A stretch of DNA of 64,000 nt from Actinobacillus succinogenes 130Z (GCF_000017245.1 NC_009655.1:1302001-1366000), one strand, 5' to 3'; shown: positions 54,770 to 63,160, numbered from the stretch's first letter. Notes: generated by a model from the letters alone, not told the origin. Numbers and translations are program-made.

Positions 54770-55462
54770 TCAAAATTCCGGCGCATTCACATCTCGTTTT
54801 AAAATTTCCTCTTCTTTCATGGTTTGCAAGCGGGCGATAGCGTTGCGGTATGAAATTTCAAGACTTTCCCGGCCGGTCGCCAATACGCCCTGATCAATCA
54901 GATAACCGTCTTTGACATCGTAAACCCAGCCGTGTAAGGACAGCTTTTTGCCGCGTTTCCAGGCATCCTGAATAATTGACGCACGCCCTAAATTATATAC
55001 TTGTTCGGCCACATTTAATTTCGTCATCATATCCGCCCGTTTTTCCGGAGACAGATTTCCCAGCAAACTGCTGTGTTTGTACCAAATATCGCGAATATGC
55101 AGTAACCAGTTGTTAATTAATCCTAAATCTTTATTGACCATAGCGGCATGAATTCCGCCGCAGTTGGTATGGCCGCAAATAATAATGTGTTCGATATCCA
55201 AGACGTCCACGGCATATTGCACTACGGACAGACAGTTGAGATCCGTATGAATTACCTGATTGGCGACATTGCGGTGAACAAACAGTTCGCCCGGTTCCAG
55301 ATTGGTAAGTTTTTCCGCCGGCACACGACTGTCGGAACAGCCGATCCATAGATAATGCGGTGTCTGGTGTTCGGCGAGTTCGCGAAAATAGTCGGAATTT
55401 TCTTCTTTCATGCGCAACGCCCAACTGTGGTTGTTGGCGAAAAGCTGCTCAATTTTTTTCAT
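54770..55462 (-). CDS. can: Beta-class carbonic anhydrase
   Basis: 230 residues, as in Haemophilus and E. coli Can. Zinc ligands Cys42 and Asp44 (CSDSRVPAE), His98 and Cys101 (CGHTNCGG). Arg46 pairs with Asp44 in the closed form of the type II enzymes. It interconverts carbon dioxide and bicarbonate, which feeds carboxylation reactions such as PEP carboxykinase and biotin carboxylase. Starts 23 bp after ppnN stops on the same strand. Confidence 0.96.
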   Translation of the reverse strand: MKKIEQLFANNHSWALRMKEENSDYFRELAEHQTPHYLWIGCSDSRVPAEKLTNLEPGELFVHRNVANQVIHTDLNCLSVVQYAVDVLDIEHIIICGHTNCGGIHAAMVNKDLGLINNWLLHIRDIWYKHSSLLGNLSPEKRADMMTKLNVAEQVYNLGRASIIQDAWKRGKKLSLHGWVYDVKDGYLIDQGVLATGRESLEISYRNAIARLQTMKEEEILKRDVNAPEF

Positions 55463-55485
55463 GTATATTTCCTTTTTTGTTCTTT

Positions 55486-56853
55486 TTATTGCTGATGAAT
55501 TTCATAACAAGGCACGTAGGCATCGCCGGTCGGCAATTTCATCCGGTGCTGTTTAACAAAACTTTCCAGCAGTTTATCCATTTTTTTCATTAATTCGGGC
55601 GCACCGTGCAGTTTGAATTTTCCTAATCTTTCGATTTCATCCTGCGTATCGGCTTTGATATTACCCGCCACAATGCCGGAAAAGGCACAACGTAAATTTG
55701 CCGCTAAATTCACCGCACTTTGATTTAAATGCAGATTTAAATTCGCCATATTTGTATGAGTAGGCACAAAAGGCTGCTGGAACGCATAATCGATTTTCAG
55801 CGACCAGTTAAAGCAATAACTGTCGCTATCCGCGTAACGCTGATGACGGACATCACGCATGGCTTTTTGCATATGGCGCGCTACGGTGACGGGATCATCA
55901 ATAATAATCGTGTATAGTTTTTGTGCTTCTTCGCCTAAGGTTTCCGCTACGAATTGATCGATGGCGGCAAAATAGTCGGCACTTTCTTTCGGACCGGTTA
56001 AAATCAGCGGCAACCGTTGCGCCCGGTTGGCAGGATTCAGTTTAATGCCCAAAATAAACATAAATTCTTCAAAGGTACCGGGGCCGCCGGCGAAAATTAC
56101 GATACCGTGCCCCATGCGGACAAAGGCTTCAAGCCGTTTTTCGATATCAGGCATGATAATCAATTCGTTTACAATGGGATTAGGCGGTTCGGAAGCGATA
56201 ATTGAAGGCTCCGTAATCCCGATAAAGCGGCTGTTTTTGATTCGTTGGTTGGCATGACCGATTGCCGCGCCTTTCATCGGCGCTTCCATAACACCCGTAC
56301 CGCAACCGGTAATAATATTGAGTTCGCGCAAACCGAGCTCCAACCCTACCGCGCGACTGTATTGATATTCCACTTCGCTGATAGAATGTCCGCCCCAGCA
56401 AACCACCAGATTGGGTTCTTTGTCGATATTTAACGCATTGGCATTACGCAAAATGCTGAAAACCTGATTAGTAATGCTTTCGCTGTCCTGGTGGCGATTC
56501 AGACCGAAACGGTGCATCATCGCATTTACAAACAGAATATCGCGTAAAACCGCAAACAGATTATATTGAATGTTAAGAATCATCACCTCGTCAACAAATG
56601 CGGTTTCCGGCGGATTATGCAATTCCAGACTGACACCGCGTTCTTTGGTGAGAAGATGAATATCGAAATCCTGATATTTGTTCAGCAAACCGCGGCTGTC
56701 GTCGGTGACGGCGCCGGAGTTGAGCACCGCCAGCGAACAGTTACGGTAAAGCTGATAAAGAGAGGATTCGGCTTGACGCGTCAACTGACGCACTTCCATA
56801 TGGGAAAGCTGATCCATACTGCCTTTCGGATTAATGTAATAAATATTGCTCAT
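55486..56853 (-). CDS. ppnN: Nucleotide 5'-monophosphate nucleosidase PpnN (YgdH)
   Basis: 455 residues, E. coli length 454. The central LOG/lysine-decarboxylase-like domain has NIITGCGTGVMEAPMKGA, GIVIFAGGPGTFEEFMFILG (the PGGxGT-type phosphate site) and flanking regulatory N- and C-terminal domains that bind (p)ppGpp in E. coli. It cleaves purine and pyrimidine monophosphates to base and ribose 5-phosphate. It lies 2 bp after queF, in a queF-ppnN-can direction of transcription. Confidence 0.94.
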   Translation of the reverse strand: MSNIYYINPKGSMDQLSHMEVRQLTRQAESSLYQLYRNCSLAVLNSGAVTDDSRGLLNKYQDFDIHLLTKERGVSLELHNPPETAFVDEVMILNIQYNLFAVLRDILFVNAMMHRFGLNRHQDSESITNQVFSILRNANALNIDKEPNLVVCWGGHSISEVEYQYSRAVGLELGLRELNIITGCGTGVMEAPMKGAAIGHANQRIKNSRFIGITEPSIIASEPPNPIVNELIIMPDIEKRLEAFVRMGHGIVIFAGGPGTFEEFMFILGIKLNPANRAQRLPLILTGPKESADYFAAIDQFVAETLGEEAQKLYTIIIDDPVTVARHMQKAMRDVRHQRYADSDSYCFNWSLKIDYAFQQPFVPTHTNMANLNLHLNQSAVNLAANLRCAFSGIVAGNIKADTQDEIERLGKFKLHGAPELMKKMDKLLESFVKQHRMKLPTGDAYVPCYEIHQQ

Positions 56854-56855
56854 AA

Positions 56856-57695
56856 TTATTGTCTCGCCAGACGAAAATTGCCCGGCACGGGTTCAAAATT
56901 GGAACGGAACGGGTTAATATCCAATCCGCCACGTCGTGTATAACGGGCATACACGGTTAATTTTTCGGGTTCGGCATAATGCAGAATATCGCAGAAAATA
57001 CGTTCGACGCATTGTTCGTGAAATTCATTGTGTTGACGGAACGACACGATATAACGCAGCAGTTTTTCGCGATCAATTCGGTTGCCGGCATAACGAATTT
57101 GCAGCGTTCCCCAGTCCGGCTGACCGGTAATCAAACAATTGGATTTCAATAAATGGCTGACGAGGGTTTCTTCCACCTGCACGTCACAGGTGCAATTCGT
57201 CAGTAATTCGGCATTAAAGCCATAATCTGAAATTTCAATATCCTGATTGTCAATAATTTCGCCCGAAAGTTCATGTATGGGTTGATGAGTATAAAACGCC
57301 ACAGAATTTAACCGCACTTTGACTTCGCCCTGAACGCAATCCTGTAAATCCCGTCGTATGGTGTCTTGAACCTCTGCCGGGGAGGCGAACTTAGTCTGGT
57401 TAAAGCTGTTTAAATAGAGCTTAAAACTTTTGGATTCCACCAGATTTTCCGAACGGAAATCAATTTCCGCATCCGCAATGGCAATCTGCGGCAAACCTTT
57501 CGGATTCAGCCATGAAATCTCGTAAGCCGTCCAAATATCCGCACCTTGGTTAAACGGTTGTTGTGCACTGATGCCCAAATCATCGCGATTTAAGCGGCGC
57601 GGTACGGGCTGCAGTAAAGTGCGGTCGTATTTTGCGTTATATTCTGTTTTTTGTCCGAGTTTTAAGCCGCTCAGACTGTTGTCATATCGATTCAT
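56856..57695 (-). CDS. queF: NADPH-dependent 7-cyano-7-deazaguanine reductase
   Basis: 279 residues from the ATG at 57695; the 50 in-frame residues upstream belong to another gene's region. The QueF motif ESKSFKLYLNSFNQ (NADPH site) is at 88-101 and the catalytic Cys187 is in SNCLITGQPDWG. It reduces preQ0 to preQ1 for queuosine in tRNA. Long type with two halves, like E. coli QueF (282). Its start lies inside the last codons of the DUF2310 gene (14-bp overlap), so they are likely cotranslated. Confidence 0.95.
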   Translation of the reverse strand: MNRYDNSLSGLKLGQKTEYNAKYDRTLLQPVPRRLNRDDLGISAQQPFNQGADIWTAYEISWLNPKGLPQIAIADAEIDFRSENLVESKSFKLYLNSFNQTKFASPAEVQDTIRRDLQDCVQGEVKVRLNSVAFYTHQPIHELSGEIIDNQDIEISDYGFNAELLTNCTCDVQVEETLVSHLLKSNCLITGQPDWGTLQIRYAGNRIDREKLLRYIVSFRQHNEFHEQCVERIFCDILHYAEPEKLTVYARYTRRGGLDINPFRSNFEPVPGNFRLARQ

Positions 57696-58476
57696 TTTGC
57701 CAATTCCAAGAGAAATTCGAAACAAGACGGCAATCATCGCATTTAAATGTAAAAAGGTCAAAAAGCGGTGTAGGTAATCGCCATTCGCCGCCGCAAAGCG
57801 GACAGAGACGGGCGGATTCGCTTTTTGCGCTTTCTCCGCCGACACGATAAAGATAATAGAAGGTCGGAATGCCGGTGTGCCGTTCTATTTCCTGCGCCAG
57901 ATAATAACCGTGTTTGAACAGATTGCCGGCAGTATCGGAAATTTCCGCCAATGTTTGTTTTTCCAGTACGGCGCCGTTCATTTGCAATTGGTCGCAGGCT
58001 TGCCAGTTTTCCTGCCATTTGATTATGTCGATGCTTAAGTGCGGAATGGTTTTCAGCTGTTTATACAGCGGAATCGGCGCCAGTCGATCGCCGCTGTGCA
58101 GTGGCGAACATACTTGCAGATAAGTTGTATAGAGCACCTGCCACTGCGGTTTGTTTTGTGCAAAGGTAATATCGGAATTGAGATCCTCACCGATAATCTG
58201 AAAACTGTCTAAAAACAGACCGCACTTTTCCGCCTGTGCCAAGGCTTTTTCCACTTCAACGTTGTTATTTTCCGGCAGTAAACTGGATTGCTCGGGGCAA
58301 ATTACGCGCGTTGCCAGACCCGGTTGTCCGTCCTGTTGTGCCGGAAAAACGGGAATTTCACGGCCAAGAATCTGCCCGTTATAACGCCATTGATCGATTA
58401 CTTTATTTATTAACGGCATTTGCGCAAGGAGATTATCGGCGGGCTGATTCCGGAAAAAAACTTCGATAAGATACAT
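57682..58476 (-). CDS. DUF2310 zinc-ribbon protein, possible nucleic-acid binding
   Basis: 264 residues. C-terminal zinc ribbon with CPLCGGEW and CDDC pairs; the middle has no recognised enzyme motif. It matches the DUF2310 family, found mostly in Pasteurellaceae and relatives and only predicted to bind nucleic acid. First gene of the DUF2310-queF-ppnN-can group. The gap to divergent yqcC is 54 bp. Confidence 0.82.
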   Translation of the reverse strand: MYLIEVFFRNQPADNLLAQMPLINKVIDQWRYNGQILGREIPVFPAQQDGQPGLATRVICPEQSSLLPENNNVEVEKALAQAEKCGLFLDSFQIIGEDLNSDITFAQNKPQWQVLYTTYLQVCSPLHSGDRLAPIPLYKQLKTIPHLSIDIIKWQENWQACDQLQMNGAVLEKQTLAEISDTAGNLFKHGYYLAQEIERHTGIPTFYYLYRVGGESAKSESARLCPLCGGEWRLPTPLFDLFTFKCDDCRLVSNFSWNWQNESI

Positions 58477-58530
58477 TTTTTTGACTATTTTCGTTAAAAT
58501 GACTCACATCTTAACTCATTGGAAAAATTT

Positions 58531-58851
58531 ATGCCAATTCGACAAAAAACACGTCAAAATCTGACCGCACTTCAGGCGATTATGCATGAACTGGCTCTGT
58601 GGCAAAGTGTCCCGCCCGCAGAAGAAGCTTTCCTCAGCGAACAGCCTTTTGCCATTGATACCATGTCGGCGACGGAATGGTTACAGTGGATTTTTATTCC
58701 GCGTATGCATGCGTTGCTGGACAGTGAACACCCCTTACCGACGCAAATTGCGGTTGTTCCTTATATTGAAGAAGCGTTAAAAGAGCAGGAACGCCTGGCG
58801 GAATTGCTGCGACCGATCATTGAAATCGAACAATTACTGAAACATCAATAA
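58531..58851 (+). CDS. yqcC: YqcC-family protein
   Basis: 106 residues from the ATG at 58531 with TTGGAAAA upstream (an in-frame TTG at 58519 includes that site). Family landmarks: QPFAIDTMSATEWLQWIFIP and MHALLDSEHPLP. Small helical protein of unknown function, paired with truC as in E. coli. The stop overlaps the truC start by 1 bp (TAATG), suggesting translational coupling. Confidence 0.92.
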   Translation: MPIRQKTRQNLTALQAIMHELALWQSVPPAEEAFLSEQPFAIDTMSATEWLQWIFIPRMHALLDSEHPLPTQIAVVPYIEEALKEQERLAELLRPIIEIEQLLKHQ

Positions 58852-59567
58852 TGCTGGACATTTTATATCAGGACGAGTTTATCGTTGCGGTAAACAAACC
58901 TGCCGGCATGCTGGTGCACCGCAGTTGGCTGGATCGGCACGAAACCCAATTTGTGATGCAGACTTTACGCGACCAAATCGGGCAACATGTTTTTCCTATT
59001 CACCGCTTGGATCGCCCTACTTCGGGCGTGTTACTGTTCGCTTTACACAGTGACATCGCCAATTTGCTGTGTCGACAGTTTGAAGGAAAAACCGTACGGA
59101 AAAGTTATCTGGCGGTGGTGCGAGGGTATCTGAGCGGCGAGGCGCGGATTGATTATGCCCTGAAAATCCGGCGGGATAAAATCGCCGATAAATTCAGTCA
59201 GGAAAATAAAGAAGCGCAAGCGGCAGTGACGGATTATACCGGGTTACAAACCGCGGAAATGCCATGGGCGGTAGGGAAGTACCAAACCTGCCGATATTCC
59301 TTAGTGCGCTTAATGCCGCATACCGGACGTAAACATCAGCTGCGTCGCCACATGAAGCATATTTTTCACCCGATTTTAGGCGACACCCAATACGGCGATT
59401 TACACCAAAACCGCGCTTTAGCCGAACAAACGCAAGTCTCCCGTTTAATGCTGCATGCGGAAAAACTGGCGTTTAACCATCCCGTCAACCAAACCCGGTT
59501 GGTATTACAGGCGGGATTTGACGAACAATGGCTAAAACTGCTGAGGATGTTTGGTTGGAATGAATAA
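58851..59567 (+). CDS. truC: tRNA pseudouridine(65) synthase TruC
   Basis: 238 residues, RluA-type pseudouridine synthase. Catalytic Asp54 in HRLDRPTSGVLLFAL, then LMPHTGRKHQLRRHMKH. It converts U65 of certain tRNAs. No S4 domain. Last core gene before the integrated element. Confidence 0.95.
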   Translation: MLDILYQDEFIVAVNKPAGMLVHRSWLDRHETQFVMQTLRDQIGQHVFPIHRLDRPTSGVLLFALHSDIANLLCRQFEGKTVRKSYLAVVRGYLSGEARIDYALKIRRDKIADKFSQENKEAQAAVTDYTGLQTAEMPWAVGKYQTCRYSLVRLMPHTGRKHQLRRHMKHIFHPILGDTQYGDLHQNRALAEQTQVSRLMLHAEKLAFNHPVNQTRLVLQAGFDEQWLKLLRMFGWNE

Positions 59568-59572
59568 AAAGG

Positions 59573-59605
59573 AAAAGCCTTAACTTGTTGAGAGTTAAGG
59601 CTTTT
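59573..59605 (+). terminator. Rho-independent terminator of yqcC-truC
   Basis: AAAAGCCTTAAC and GTTAAGGCTTTT form a 12-bp stem with loop TTGTTGAGA. Confidence 0.92.
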
Positions 59606-59611
59606 AGAATT

Positions 59612-59633
59612 TGGTGGAGCTGGCGGGAGTTGA
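59612..59633 (-). other. Attachment-site half: duplicated 3' end of ssrA (tmRNA)
   Basis: On the minus strand the 22 bases ending in CCACCA equal the end of tmRNA (TCAACTCCCGCCAGCTCC then ACCA) as I know it from E. coli. No tmRNA body adjoins it. This is what remains at one junction when an integrase uses ssrA as target. The element then lies to the right. Confidence 0.8.
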
Positions 59634-59709
59634 TTTGTTTGTTTAATTGATTGATTTATAAGATGATTTTGTATTGTTTGCAATCCTGTTACTGCTTAAT
59701 TTACTACCA

Positions 59710-59895
59710 TTATTGAGCAGTGGGGGATTGTTCCCGTAAATAACGAGCTATTTCGCTTTCGGCAATCCTCGTAGAGCGTCCGAATTTAACTTTCTTTAGT
59801 CTACCGTTTTTAATCATGCGGTGTAAAGTGGCTTTTGAGCCCAATCCCTTTTCTACCAGGTCCTTGATTGAATAGTAATGTTCTTCTATGTTCAT
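59710..59895 (-). CDS. AlpA/excisionase-like DNA-binding protein
   Basis: 61 residues from 59895 (AGGATC upstream); a MerR/AlpA-type winged helix: YYSIKDLVEKGLGSKATLHR then KNGRLKKVKFGRSTRIAESE. It lies next to the att site, the usual place of xis, so a role in excision or control of the element is likely. No integrase is seen in the window. The terminator of the gene before abuts its ribosome site. Confidence 0.75.
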   Translation of the reverse strand: MNIEEHYYSIKDLVEKGLGSKATLHRMIKNGRLKKVKFGRSTRIAESEIARYLREQSPTAQ

Positions 59896-59907
59896 TTTTT
59901 TGATCCT

Positions 59908-59933
59908 AAAAAAAGACCGCACTTTTGCGGTCT
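59908..59933 (-). terminator. Terminator directly before the excisionase-like gene
   Basis: Minus strand: AGACCGCA-AAAG-TGCGGTCT then seven T, immediately followed by AGGATC, the ribosome site of the next gene. Contains a USS core. Confidence 0.8.
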
Positions 59934-59945
59934 ATCCTTTATTAT

Positions 59946-60179
59946 TTACGATTCTTCTTTTATCAGTCTTGAACGATGTATGTATCTTATTCTTTCGCCG
60001 GCAATCGATGAGCAACGATACCCAAATACCTTAACTTTAACCCGATTATTAGGCATTTCTTTAACTAAATTACAATACATAAGATATTTAGATTCTGATC
60101 TACCTCTGCAATGCTTACACTTTAAAAGATATTTCCCGTCCCAATTTTCCGGACGTCTTTTAAAAATAAAATATTCCAT
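59946..60179 (-). CDS. Small phage protein with CxxC motif
   Basis: 77 residues from 60179 (AAAGG nine bases before). CKHCRG plus two later cysteines (YCN, YRCSS) may bind zinc. Basic overall (many Lys/Arg). No homologue recognised. Part of the leftward early-gene run of the element. Confidence 0.55.
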   Translation of the reverse strand: MEYFIFKRRPENWDGKYLLKCKHCRGRSESKYLMYCNLVKEMPNNRVKVKVFGYRCSSIAGERIRYIHRSRLIKEES

Positions 60180-60236
60180 TACCACCATCCTTTAATAAAA
60201 ACCCAGTTTACCATTTAAACAACATTTGGATTCTGG

Positions 60237-60473
60237 CTATGGTTTATTCTGCCATAAACCAACAACATCATCTCTGCAAGTAGAGTCATCAAAATACTGA
60301 AGCTGTTCATTTAACCACGCATCATCGTGACCATCTTTTCTATAAATTAGAAATAAATATTTACTATCAATTGGGTTTTTGTCAGATTGAAACAATAACT
60401 TAGCCTTATTCCCATCTCGTGTAATACCACAAGCCCCATTCAAAATAGCCTGTTTATCTTGTTCTGTAATCAT
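60237..60473 (-). CDS. Hypothetical phage protein
   Basis: 78 residues beginning MITEQDKQAILNGACGITRD, behind AGGAGAGA. Soluble, mildly acidic, ends VVGLWQNKP. Similar small ORFs occur in Pasteurellaceae prophages as far as I recall; function unknown. Confidence 0.6.
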   Translation of the reverse strand: MITEQDKQAILNGACGITRDGNKAKLLFQSDKNPIDSKYLFLIYRKDGHDDAWLNEQLQYFDDSTCRDDVVGLWQNKP

Positions 60474-60485
60474 TTCGTCTCTCCT

Positions 60486-60980
60486 TTATTTCATCTCACG
60501 GACATTTTCTTGATCAAGCTTAAAAAATAACATCCAGTGCGTATTATTGGCTTTTCCGGACCTGTGTCCGATGACAGGTTGAGCAGATAACACCTTTAAA
60601 ACTTCTCGCACTGGTATTTGCGTTTCGTTCCACTTAAAAACAAGGGTGCCGAAATCATCAAGCACCCTCATACATTCATCAAAGCCCCGTTTTAATTGCG
60701 TCCTCCAATCTTCTTCAAGTCTTCCGTATTTTTGGATTAGCCAAGCTTTATCGCCGCCCTTAATTAGGGGCGGAGGGTCAAAAATTACAAGCTTAAAAGA
60801 CTTGTCAGGATAGGGCATGCTTGTAAAATCGTGGATTACATCCGGATCTATTTTTAACAACCGCCCATCACAAGGCGTACCTTCGAACGAACGATTGTCG
60901 GCGAACAATACGAGAGGATTGTTTTTGTCGAAGTGAAACATCCGACTGCCACAGCAAGCATCTAAAATAAACTTTCCCAT
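60486..60980 (-). CDS. Phage class I SAM-dependent methyltransferase
   Basis: 164 residues from the ATG at 60980 (TGGAGC upstream). Motif I is LDACCGSRMF, motif IV is LVIFDPPPLI, and FGTLVFKWNETQIPV follows. DPPP in place of NPPY or DPPY suggests a nucleic-acid or phage-type methyltransferase; target not known. Such genes in prophages may protect DNA. It lies 12 bp before the 78-residue ORF. Confidence 0.78.
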   Translation of the reverse strand: MGKFILDACCGSRMFHFDKNNPLVLFADNRSFEGTPCDGRLLKIDPDVIHDFTSMPYPDKSFKLVIFDPPPLIKGGDKAWLIQKYGRLEEDWRTQLKRGFDECMRVLDDFGTLVFKWNETQIPVREVLKVLSAQPVIGHRSGKANNTHWMLFFKLDQENVREMK

Positions 60981-61025
60981 TTTGCGCTCCAGCAAAAATT
61001 AACCGCACCTAAAGCGCGGTCAGAA

Positions 61026-61106
61026 TTAATCAAGTTTCGGCTGCCCCGGAAGTGGCTGCCAAAAATTAGCTGTGCCGAGGAAGTCGTGGATATTGGTTTT
61101 TGCCAT
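61026..61106 (-). CDS. 26-residue phage ORF
   Basis: MAKTNIHDFLGTANFWQPLP then GQPKLD and stop. GGAGAAACC sits 4-10 bases before the ATG, unusually good for so short a frame. Not recognised. Confidence 0.5.
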   Translation of the reverse strand: MAKTNIHDFLGTANFWQPLPGQPKLD

Positions 61107-61139
61107 TTTGGTTTCTCCTATGTTGGATTGTTGGTAAAT

Positions 61140-61161
61140 AAAAAAACCGCTAATTTGCGGC
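61140..61161 (-). terminator. Weak terminator after the DUF1071 gene
   Basis: Minus strand CCGC-AAATTA-GCGG then seven T. The stem is only four pairs. Confidence 0.5.
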
Positions 61162-61211
61162 TTGTGTTGTTCGTTTTATTGAATATCTGGATATTTAAAC
61201 CAGTCTTTCTT

Positions 61212-61880
61212 CTAAACAGTTAAATTAAATAAGCATTCATCATAAAATGCGTTGTATTCGTCAATTAATTCGATATGGTTTTTTTCTAGCCACGGCATTT
61301 GTTTGCTGTATCGTTCTTCAAGTTCCTGTTTGTTTTCACATTCACGCAGACCATCTTTCAGCTTCTCCATTGTTGATTTGTCGTCCAATGGTTGTTTAGG
61401 CGGAGTAGAATTCATATTCCGCTTCGTTGAGTTGCTTGAGTTGGGCTGAGATTTTGGCTTTGGGGATTCTTTGCCGTCTTCTTCATTCGGCAAATCTTCG
61501 CCGGCATAAATATAATGTCCCAAGCCGCACATTGCGATAGCCTTAGCAAGGCAACGCATATAGGCTTTGTTAATTGCCATTGCATCGGGGTTTTTTATGG
61601 ATTTATTTAAATGATCCATTACCGGCAGCCACATATAACGGCTGAATTCTTCTTCACCTTCTTTAATAGTGAGGGTTATACCAACAATCACAGAGCCATC
61701 AGGCAATAATCTGTCTTCGTGGATCAAATAAGTTGATTGTGGGAAATATTGCATCAACACGCCCCACGCCCAAGCCCAGGAAAGATAGGTTAGGGCATAT
61801 TTGCCCGCACCCTTTGTTTCTGTTTTGTCGTTTACGTTTATTTTAGATAGGGTTTCCCACGCCTTTTGTTGTAAGCTCAT
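61212..61880 (-). CDS. DUF1071-family phage recombination protein (single-strand annealing type)
   Basis: 222 residues. YLSWAWAWGVLMQYFPQSTY and the later MAINKAYMRCLAKAIAMCGLG identify the DUF1071 (Sak3-like) family, phage proteins grouped with single-strand annealing recombinases. Residues about 140-170 are a low-complexity linker rich in Ser, Asn and Pro, then a helical C-terminus. Overlaps the exonuclease stop by 4 bp (ATGA type). Together the pair resembles a phage two-component recombination module. Confidence 0.82.
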   Translation of the reverse strand: MSLQQKAWETLSKINVNDKTETKGAGKYALTYLSWAWAWGVLMQYFPQSTYLIHEDRLLPDGSVIVGITLTIKEGEEEFSRYMWLPVMDHLNKSIKNPDAMAINKAYMRCLAKAIAMCGLGHYIYAGEDLPNEEDGKESPKPKSQPNSSNSTKRNMNSTPPKQPLDDKSTMEKLKDGLRECENKQELEERYSKQMPWLEKNHIELIDEYNAFYDECLFNLTV

Positions 61881-62641
61881 AGCGCCCCCTCAAAGGTCAT
61901 CCGTTTGTAAATTTGGCGCACACGCTCAACGTCTTTCGCACAATATTCCGCCACTTCGCTGATCTTGCCGTCTTGGACGTACTGCCATACTTTGGAGCCG
62001 TCAATATCACCTTTTTGCTCTACATCAAGCACTTTACAGAGCTTATCAAGCGATACCGTACCGCCATAGCCCGCCCATTCTGTCATCGTGTCGTAAGTAT
62101 TTTGCCGACTGGTGGTGTAATACGGCTTTACGCCATTGACAACAGAGCGCTGAAAGATAAATCGGTCGTCAAATTTTGTAATGTTATGTCCGATAAATTG
62201 TGGGGCGGACGTTGATTTATTGGCGTGCTCACGTAGATAATTATTAAACCGCGTTAAAATGTCCGTTTCACGGTCTGCCGATTGCCAATCTTCACGGTAA
62301 AACAACACTGGTTCTTCATCATCAATCGCGACACCAATCACAACGATTTCGCCGAATGCGCCGTCTAGTGCGGTTTTATTCACTGCTTCGCCTTTGTTTT
62401 CTTCAAGCCATTTTTCAATCGCTTCAGCATTTTTATAATTTCCCGGCGCTTTTAGGTTTTCGCATACGTAATTTTGGTAGTCTGCGTTTGTGGTTGGGAT
62501 GGTTTCGATGTCAATAAAAATCCGCATAATATGCCCTCTTGTTTTGGATTGATTTAAATAATTCGTGTTCGGTTGTGGCGTGACATACGCTACGCCAGTA
62601 AATGGATCTTCCAATTCCGCTTGTTTATCTACGTCTAACAT
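61877..62641 (-). CDS. Phage 3'-5' exonuclease (DnaQ/PolB-exonuclease-like)
   Basis: 254 residues from 62641, or 216 from the ATG at 62527, which has GAGGG and begins MRIFIDIETIP, where such enzymes normally start. Exo I DIETIP, Exo II GHNITKFDDRF and Exo III YCAKDVERVRQ with all four acids. The 38-residue extension is in frame behind a GGAGC and closes the gap to the gene before, so I keep it but flag it. Likely supplies single strands for the DUF1071 annealing protein or edits DNA ends. Confidence 0.85.
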   Translation of the reverse strand: MLDVDKQAELEDPFTGVAYVTPQPNTNYLNQSKTRGHIMRIFIDIETIPTTNADYQNYVCENLKAPGNYKNAEAIEKWLEENKGEAVNKTALDGAFGEIVVIGVAIDDEEPVLFYREDWQSADRETDILTRFNNYLREHANKSTSAPQFIGHNITKFDDRFIFQRSVVNGVKPYYTTSRQNTYDTMTEWAGYGGTVSLDKLCKVLDVEQKGDIDGSKVWQYVQDGKISEVAEYCAKDVERVRQIYKRMTFEGAL

Positions 62642-62816
62642 TGTTCACGCTCCACGCACAATATTGATCGCCATTGCTCTGTATCGTCCATGTGCCTTGC
62701 TGTTGCTCGCACTTGTATTGTTCGATTTTGACGTGGTCTTCGTAGTCCATTCGGCCAACCACACCCATCAATAAAACAATAATTGATACCGGGATAATTT
62801 GTCTTAGTTGCCCCAT
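62625..62816 (-). CDS. Small membrane or exported phage protein
   Basis: 63 residues from 62816 behind TGAGG. One hydrophobic segment (IIPVSIIVLLMGVVG), then a short polar domain with two Cys (YKCEQQQ, DQYCAW) that could form a disulfide outside the membrane. Overlaps the exonuclease ORF start by 17 bp. Not recognised. Confidence 0.55.
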   Translation of the reverse strand: MGQLRQIIPVSIIVLLMGVVGRMDYEDHVKIEQYKCEQQQGTWTIQSNGDQYCAWSVNNVRRR

Positions 62817-62824
62817 GACGCACC

Positions 62825-62899
62825 TCACAAACTAATAATCAATACGGCCAAAGCCCCACACATCAGCGCAACGCTCCAGCAAATAATTTGTTCTTTCAT
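62825..62899 (-). CDS. 24-residue single-helix membrane ORF
   Basis: MKEQIICWSVALMCGALAVL then IISL. GAGGT lies 7 bases before the ATG, and its TGA stop forms part of the GAGG site of the next gene. A terminator U-run ends two bases before its ribosome site. Not recognised. Confidence 0.5.
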   Translation of the reverse strand: MKEQIICWSVALMCGALAVLIISL

Positions 62900-62912
62900 T
62901 TTCTTACCTCAT

Positions 62913-62941
62913 AAAAAAAGCCCGCCTCATGTCATGCGGGC
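62913..62941 (-). terminator. Terminator directly before the small-ORF run
   Basis: Minus strand GCCCGC / GCGGGC with a 10-nt loop, then seven T, then the GAGG of the next ORF. Confidence 0.8.
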
Positions 62942-62959
62942 ACCTAACGGAGAGTACCT

Positions 62960-63091
62960 ATGCCTAGGTTGAGTTGTTATAGTTATTATTTAGAGCGGCT
63001 CCGGGGCTGTCCAACAATTAATCTAATATTGCGTATCTGTAAAAAAATACGCGCCGGAACCGCTTTAAATAACAACTGGATAGGGGATTGA
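62960..63091 (+). CDS. 43-residue ORF over a structured inverted repeat
   Basis: Plus-strand frame beginning MPRLSCYSYYLERLRGCPTI, ending NNNWIGD, with GGAG seven bases before the ATG. Basic, with three Cys. It coincides with the large inverted repeat at 62982-63076, so it could instead be an untranslated structured RNA. Not recognised. Confidence 0.35.
   Translation: MPRLSCYSYYLERLRGCPTINLILRICKKIRAGTALNNNWIGD
62982..63076. repeat. Long imperfect inverted repeat with inner hairpin
   Basis: Arms 62982-63004 and 63054-63076 pair in 20 of 23 positions (AGCGGCTCCGG against CCGGAACCGCT). Inside is GCGTAT / ATACGC (63031-63036, 63047-63052). Confidence 0.7.
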
Positions 63092-63160
63092 CCGCACTTT
63101 TACCCTACACAACTTCAAACAAACACATGTTAATTAATCAAACAAAAGTGCGGTCAAATT

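Noticed and set aside
62635..62823. 62-codon minus-strand frame overlapping the small membrane ORF
   Set aside because: The alternative frame lacks a ribosome site and has no hydrophobic segment; the 62625-62816 frame has both.
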